From Nocardioides sp. W7 (lineage in GTDB: Bacteria > Actinomycetota > Actinomycetes > Propionibacteriales > Nocardioidaceae), in assembly GCF_022919075.1 (NCBI RefSeq), contig NZ_CP095078.1, positions 1,178,001-1,242,000 on the forward strand: a DNA stretch of 64,000 nucleotides. The letters are read 5' to 3'. The notes under the pieces were generated by a model. The model saw nothing but the letters and a program-made list of their open reading frames with translations, was not told the origin of the DNA and ran no database searches. Shown piece by piece: positions 60,095-64,000 of this stretch. Numbering within the stretch: the first letter of the stretch is position 1; the number at the start of each line of letters is the position of its first letter. Position numbers and translations under genes: made by a program.

Positions 60095-61153
60095 ATGACG
60101 CAGGCGCCGCCCGGACTCCCGTTCGACGTGCTGCCGGACGGGCGCCCGGTCCGGTCGGTGACCATCGGGGCGGCGCCCGGGCCGCTCGTCGAGGTGCTCA
60201 CGCTGGGCGCCACCGTGCACCGGCTGGAGGTGGCCGGCTCCGACGGGCTGCGTCGCAACGTCGTCCTCGGCCACGCCTCGGCGGCCGACCGGCTCGCGAG
60301 CACGGCGTACCTCGGTGGCACCATCGGCCGCTACGCCAACCGGATCGCCGGTGGGCGCTTCCCGCTCGCCGGCCGCGAGGTGGTCGTCGACACCCACGAC
60401 CGCGGCAACAGCCTGCACGGCGGGCCGGACGGCTTCGACCGCCGGCTCTGGGACGTCGTCGCCCAAGCGCCGGACGAGGTCGCACTGGCGCTGCTCAGCC
60501 CGGACGGGGACCAGGGCTTCCCAGGCGCGGTCTCGGTGCTGGTGCGCTACCGCGTCGAGGGTGCCGTGGTCCGGGTGGAGCTGGAGGCGACGACCGACGC
60601 GCCGACCGTCCTCAATCTCACCAACCACGCGTACTTCAACCTCGACGGCGAGGGTGCCGGCACCGTCGACGACCACGTCCTGACGCTCGCCGCGGACGAG
60701 TACACCCCCGTCGATGCCGCCGGCATCCCGCTCGGGGGGCATGCCCCGGTCGGGGGCACGCCGTTCGACTTCCGCGACCCGGCGCCGATCGGTCCGGCCC
60801 TGCGTCGCGACCACCCCCAGCTTCTCGACGCCCGCGGGATCGACCACAACTACGTCGTCCGAGGCGCCGGGATGCGGGTCCACGCGGCCCTCGCGTCGGA
60901 TCGTTCCGGCATCGGGCTGGAGCTCCGATCCGACCAGCCCGGTCTGCAGGTCTACACCGGCAACTTCCTCGACGGCACCGACCCGTCGACGGGTCGCGGC
61001 CGCTACCGCCAGGGTGACGGCATCGCCCTGGAGCCGCAGCTCTTCCCCGACTCGCCGAACCGGCCCGCGTGGCCGTCCGCGCAGGTCGGGCCGGGCGAGA
61101 CCTACCGGGCGACCCTGGAGTGGGAGTTCTCCGTCGCGCCCGGCACGCCCTGA
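60095..61153 (+). CDS. galM: Aldose 1-epimerase (galactose mutarotase type)
   Basis: A 352-residue epimerase interconverting sugar anomers. Family motifs are present: YLGGTIGRYANRIAGGRF (about 70-87), NSLHGGPDGFDRRLWDV with the substrate-binding His, LTNHAYFNLDGEG with the catalytic His (about 173), DFRDPAPIG and the C-terminal LEPQLFPDSPNRPAWPS. No signal peptide. The start has no ribosome-binding site but is placed exactly for a leaderless transcript. It is probably co-regulated with the importer. Confidence 0.92.
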   Translation: MTQAPPGLPFDVLPDGRPVRSVTIGAAPGPLVEVLTLGATVHRLEVAGSDGLRRNVVLGHASAADRLASTAYLGGTIGRYANRIAGGRFPLAGREVVVDTHDRGNSLHGGPDGFDRRLWDVVAQAPDEVALALLSPDGDQGFPGAVSVLVRYRVEGAVVRVELEATTDAPTVLNLTNHAYFNLDGEGAGTVDDHVLTLAADEYTPVDAAGIPLGGHAPVGGTPFDFRDPAPIGPALRRDHPQLLDARGIDHNYVVRGAGMRVHAALASDRSGIGLELRSDQPGLQVYTGNFLDGTDPSTGRGRYRQGDGIALEPQLFPDSPNRPAWPSAQVGPGETYRATLEWEFSVAPGTP

Positions 61154-61197
61154 CCGGCTCGCCCTGACCCGCACCCCCTGATCCGCACCCCCTGAGC

Positions 61198-61236
61198 GAG
61201 CCCGTGGGGGCTCTCGGGCCGCGCCCGCAGGGCCCG
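61198..61236 (+). terminator. Tandem short hairpins after galM
   Basis: GAGCCC-GTGG-GGGCTC (61198-61213) is followed by CGGGCC/GGCCCG (61215-61220 with 61231-61236). They lie 45 bp after the galM stop in a 312-bp gene-free stretch. Just before them a short tandem repeat, CCTGAxCCGCACCCC, occurs about twice (61168-61197). Confidence 0.45.
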
Positions 61237-61338
61237 GCCCCGGCAGGTGATGACCGCCGAGAACCTCGAGAGCGAGAGGACGGCAGAAGCGGCCGGGTGG
61301 GTTGCCGGGCCGTGGAACGTTCCTGGGTCAGCCGCCAA

Positions 61339-61350
61339 GTGAGCGTTCAC
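61339..61350. promoter_or_regulatory. Upstream LacI operator candidate for ytfQ
   Basis: GTGAGCGTTCAC pairs at 10 of 12 positions and shares the AGCGYTCAC core with the sites at 60078 and 61394. Its centre is about 56 bp from the second site, a spacing compatible with looping. Confidence 0.55.
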
Positions 61351-61379
61351 ATTTTCCGGATGAAACCCCTCGACAGGGC

Positions 61380-61407
61380 TTGACGAGGGTGAATGTTAGC
61401 GCTCACA
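61380..61407. promoter_or_regulatory. Promoter -35 and overlapping LacI operator for ytfQ
   Basis: TTGACG (61380-61385) is followed at 61394-61407 by TGTTAGCGCTCACA, an inverted repeat paired at 12 of 14 positions. The operator would occupy the spacer and -10 region. The -10 itself is weak (around CACACT, 61404-61409). Confidence 0.65.
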
Positions 61408-61465
61408 CTCGTCCATCAGTGACACCGGTCACAGGGTGAGAGCCCGTCGATCTGGAGGAAGACCA

Positions 61466-62464
61466 GTGCTGAAGAAGACTCTGATCGCCGCGAGCGCGAT
61501 CTCCCTGAGCGCCTTCGCGCTCACCGCCTGCGGGGGCGACTCGGACAGCGACAGCAAGGGCGAAGACAGCGGCGGTGCGATCACCATGGGCTTCGCCCAG
61601 GTCGGTGCCGAGAGTGGTTGGCGCACCGCCAACACCAAGTCCATCGAGGAGTCGGCCGACGCCGAGGGTGTCGACCTGAAGTTCACCGACGCCCAGGGCA
61701 AGCAGGAGAACCAGATCCAGGCGATCCGGTCCTACATCCAGCAGAAGGTCGACGTCATCGCCTTCAGCCCGGTCGTCGAGACCGGCTGGGACGCCGTCCT
61801 GCAGGAGGCCAAGGCCGCCAACATCCCGGTGATCCTCACCGACCGCGCGGTCGACTCCGAGGACACCTCCCTCTACAAGACCTTCCTCGGCTCCGACTTC
61901 GTCGTCGAGGGCGAGAAGGCCGGCCAGTGGCTGGTCGACAACGCGGCCGACTCCGACACCAATGGCGACGGCAAGATCAACGTCGTCCAGCTGGAGGGGA
62001 CCACCGGTGCGGCCCCGGCGATCGACCGCGCGGAGGGCTTCGCCTCGACCACCGGCTCGGAACCCACCATCGAGGTCACCGCCTCGCAGACCGGCGACTT
62101 CACCCGCGACGGCGGCAAGCAGGTCATGGAGTCCTTCCTGCAGTCCGACGACACGATCGACGTCGTCTACGCCCACAACGACGACATGGGCCTGGGGGCG
62201 ATCGAGGCGATCGAGGCGGCCGGCAAGAAGCCCGGCGTGGACATCAAGATCATCACTGTCGACGCCGTCAAGGACGGGATGACCGCCCTCGCCGAGGGCA
62301 AGATCAACTTCATCGTCGAGTGCAACCCGCTGCTCGGTCCGCAGCTGATGGACCTGGCCGAGAAGGTCGTCGCCGGCGAGGAGGTCGAGCCCCGTGTCCT
62401 CACCGAGGAGGGCACCTTCGACCAGGAGCAGGCCAAGGCCGCCCTCCCGGACCGCCAGTACTGA
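61466..62464 (+). CDS. ytfQ: Sugar ABC transporter substrate-binding lipoprotein, YtfQ-like
   Basis: A 332-residue lipoprotein: lipobox FALTACGGD (Cys near 22), acidic linker, then a type-I periplasmic-binding fold. The motifs GFAQVGAESGWRTANT, KQENQIQAIRSYIQQKVDVIAF, VETGWDAVLQEAKAANIPVILTDR and YAHNDDMGLGAIEAIEAAGKKPG closely follow E. coli YtfQ, the galactofuranose receptor. GTG at 61466 has GGAGGAA 5 nt upstream and gives the proper lipoprotein signal. Galactofuranose is the first guess; other furanoses such as arabinofuranose are possible. Confidence 0.9.
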   Translation: MLKKTLIAASAISLSAFALTACGGDSDSDSKGEDSGGAITMGFAQVGAESGWRTANTKSIEESADAEGVDLKFTDAQGKQENQIQAIRSYIQQKVDVIAFSPVVETGWDAVLQEAKAANIPVILTDRAVDSEDTSLYKTFLGSDFVVEGEKAGQWLVDNAADSDTNGDGKINVVQLEGTTGAAPAIDRAEGFASTTGSEPTIEVTASQTGDFTRDGGKQVMESFLQSDDTIDVVYAHNDDMGLGAIEAIEAAGKKPGVDIKIITVDAVKDGMTALAEGKINFIVECNPLLGPQLMDLAEKVVAGEEVEPRVLTEEGTFDQEQAKAALPDRQY

Positions 62465-62555
62465 GCAGCACTGCTGCTCCAGGTCGCCCACCGACCACGT
62501 CCCTCACGTGACGCCCGATGCCGTCGGGCCCGTCCGGTCGCCGCCGGACGGGCCC
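62463..62555 (+). other. Three intercistronic hairpins between ytfQ and ytfR
   Basis: A perfect 8-bp palindrome (GAGCAGCA-C-TGCTGCTC, 62463-62479) overlaps the ytfQ stop. CACGT-CCCTC-ACGTG (62496-62510) follows. A perfect 12-bp stem (62526-62537 with 62544-62555) completes the set. GCCCGA/TCGGGC (62513-62529) would compete with the last stem. Such structures often raise receptor over ATPase expression by RNA stabilisation or partial termination. Confidence 0.55.
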
Positions 62556-62597
62556 GGCGACGCACGCGAGGCAGACCCACCAGCAGGGAGGAACGAG

Positions 62598-64000
62598 ATG
62601 ACGCAGACGGACGTCCAGTCCTCGGAGACGGGCGCCGCCGGTTCGGCCCCCGTGATCGAGATGCGGGACATCTCGATCACCTTCGGCAGCGTCCGGGCGC
62701 TCAGCGAGGTGTCGCTGCGCCTCTACCCCGGCGAGGTGCACGCCCTGATGGGTGAGAACGGCGCCGGCAAATCCACCCTGATCAAGGCGCTCACCGGCGT
62801 CTACACGATCGACGCGGGCACCGTCCTGGTCGAGGGCGAGGCGCACAGCTTCTCCTCGCCGGCCGCCTCGCAGGCCGCCGGCATCAGCACGGTCTACCAG
62901 GAGGTCAACCTGGTGCCGAACCTGACCGTCGCCGAGAACATGCTGCTCGGCCGCGAGCCGCGACGCTTCGGCGCCATCAACGTCCGGGCCATGAACCGCC
63001 GGGCGCGCGAGACCCTCGAGGGCCTCGGGCTCGACATCGATCCCTCCTCGGTCCTCGGGGCGCACCCGATCGCGGTCCAGCAGCTGGTCGCGATCGCCCG
63101 GGCCGTCGACGTCGACGCGCGGGTGCTGATCCTCGACGAGCCCACCTCCAGCCTCGACGCCGACGAGGTGACGAAGCTGTTCGAGGTGATGCGCCGCCTG
63201 CGCGACCAGGGCGTCGCCATCGTCTTCGTCTCCCACTTCCTGGACCAGGTCTACGAGATCTCCGACCGGATGACCATCCTGCGCAACGGCCGCCTGGTCG
63301 AGGAGCGGATGGTCTCCGAGACCAGCCAGCTGGAGCTGGTCAAGCTGATGATCGGCCGGGAGCTGGAGGCGCTCGAGCGCCTGGAGCGGGAGCCCCCGAA
63401 CACCGACGCCGAGGTCGGCACCCCGGTCGTGAAGGCGCTCGGCATCGGTCGCAAGGGGTCGCTGCAGGCCACCGACCTGGAGCTGTTCGAGGGCGAGGTC
63501 GTCGGCATCGCCGGCCTGCTCGGCTCCGGGCGGACCGAGCTGGCCCGGCTGCTCTACGGCGCCGACACCGTCGACACCGGCGAGCTGAGGTTCAAGTCCG
63601 AGCGTCGTCGGCTGCGCAGTCCCCGGCACGCGATCGACCGCAAGATCGCCTTCTCCAGCGAGGACCGCAAGGCCGAGGGCGTGGTCGGCGACCTGACCGT
63701 CGCCGACAACATGCTGCTGGCGCTGCAGGCCTCCCGCGGCTGGCTGCGTCCGATCCCGCAGGCCACCCGCACCAGGATCGTCGAGCAGTACGTCGAGGCG
63801 CTCGACATCCGCCCCGCCGACCCGACCGCGCTGATGCGCAACCTCTCCGGCGGCAACCAGCAGAAGGTGCTGCTGGCCCGGTGGCTGATCACCGAGCCCG
63901 AGGTGCTCATCCTCGACGAGCCCACCCGCGGCATCGACATCGGCGCCAAGGCGCAGATCCAGGCCAAAGTCGCCGAGCTCGCGGCCGCGGGGCTCTCGGT
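62598..64000 (+). CDS. ytfR: Sugar ABC transporter ATP-binding protein, YtfR-like (3'-truncated)
   Basis: Tandem CUT2-class ATPase; 467 codons are present and the family is about 500, so only the C-terminus is missing at the window edge. First domain: Walker A GENGAGKST (about 52-60), Q-loop STVYQEVNLVPNLTV and Walker B RVLILDEPTSSLD. Second domain: AGLLGSGRTELARLLYG, IAFSSEDRKAEGVVGDLTV, signature LSGGNQQKVLLAR and VLILDEPTRGIDIG. GGGAGGAACG precedes the ATG. Two permease genes are expected just beyond the window. Confidence 0.93.
   Translation, partial: MTQTDVQSSETGAAGSAPVIEMRDISITFGSVRALSEVSLRLYPGEVHALMGENGAGKSTLIKALTGVYTIDAGTVLVEGEAHSFSSPAASQAAGISTVYQEVNLVPNLTVAENMLLGREPRRFGAINVRAMNRRARETLEGLGLDIDPSSVLGAHPIAVQQLVAIARAVDVDARVLILDEPTSSLDADEVTKLFEVMRRLRDQGVAIVFVSHFLDQVYEISDRMTILRNGRLVEERMVSETSQLELVKLMIGRELEALERLEREPPNTDAEVGTPVVKALGIGRKGSLQATDLELFEGEVVGIAGLLGSGRTELARLLYGADTVDTGELRFKSERRRLRSPRHAIDRKIAFSSEDRKAEGVVGDLTVADNMLLALQASRGWLRPIPQATRTRIVEQYVEALDIRPADPTALMRNLSGGNQQKVLLARWLITEPEVLILDEPTRGIDIGAKAQIQAKVAELAAAGLS

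Larger units (their letters stand above)
61154..61465. other. 312-bp gene-free regulatory region before the ytfQ-like gene
   Basis: The stretch holds the galM terminator hairpins at its left, two LacI operator candidates (61339-61350 and 61394-61407), a -35-like TTGACG (61380-61385) and the GGAGGAA ribosome-binding site of the next gene. I see no open frame with coding features and no RNA gene. Confidence 0.6.

Noticed and set aside
1..64000. tRNA, rRNA, riboswitch, CRISPR or transposon signals
   Set aside because: Reading both strands and all gene gaps I found no tRNA-like cloverleaf ending in CCA, no regularly spaced repeats and no transposase-like or terminal-repeat structure; the repeats seen are intragenic or hairpins.

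Overview
This 64 kb window is high-GC actinobacterial chromosome, most likely Nocardioides or a close relative in Nocardioidaceae. The inference rests on GC-rich codon use, frequent GTG starts, dense ATGA/GTGA start-stop overlaps, actinobacterial gene pairs (tadA with its associated protein, split pntAA/pntAB/pntB) and IdeR/DtxR-type iron boxes. I saw no tRNA, rRNA, CRISPR array, insertion sequence or phage gene.

Layout. 1-12 kb is housekeeping: 3'-truncated glgX, an ECF sigma factor with a membrane partner, a long-chain-type acyl-CoA dehydrogenase, a VIT-family transporter, a small alarmone synthetase coupled to a membrane protein, thpR, the proton-translocating transhydrogenase operon, upp and tadA. 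12.3-22.5 kb is a secreted-protein and iron region. A tightly coupled minus-strand operon (siderophore-binding lipoprotein, two surface proteins, Fes-like esterase) sits behind one candidate IdeR box, and a 901-residue secreted protein sits behind a second. A FadR-type regulator with a striking double dyad lies between them. 22.5-31.3 kb holds a D-amino-acid oxidase, then a LacI regulator divergent from a six-gene operon. That operon combines a TRAP transporter with quinate/shikimate-type dehydrogenase, a phosphotriesterase-family hydrolase and a QuiC-like 3-dehydroshikimate dehydratase fused to an HPPD-like domain.

32-58 kb is an L-rhamnose district: LacI regulator, ABC importer (rhaT, rhaP, rhaQ, rhaS), mutarotase, isomerase, bifunctional rhamnulose-1-phosphate aldolase/lactaldehyde dehydrogenase, kinase, a GH106 rhamnosidase and a 1933-residue GH78 rhamnosidase. 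Between the two rhamnosidases lie lldR and lutABC, which would oxidise the L-lactate made by this route to pyruvate. Similar LacI-type operators before rhaR, rhaT and the GH78 gene suggest one regulon. 58-64 kb is a second sugar locus: a PfkB kinase, a LacI regulator, an aldose 1-epimerase and a YtfQ/YtfR-like importer cut by the right edge, with a different shared operator family.

Two themes recur. At least ten genes have a TANNNT -10 box 6-7 nt before the start codon, implying leaderless transcripts; this was used to choose starts. Several convergent gaps hold long, nearly perfect hairpins without a T tract, sometimes overlapping a stop codon, and these are probably bidirectional terminators.
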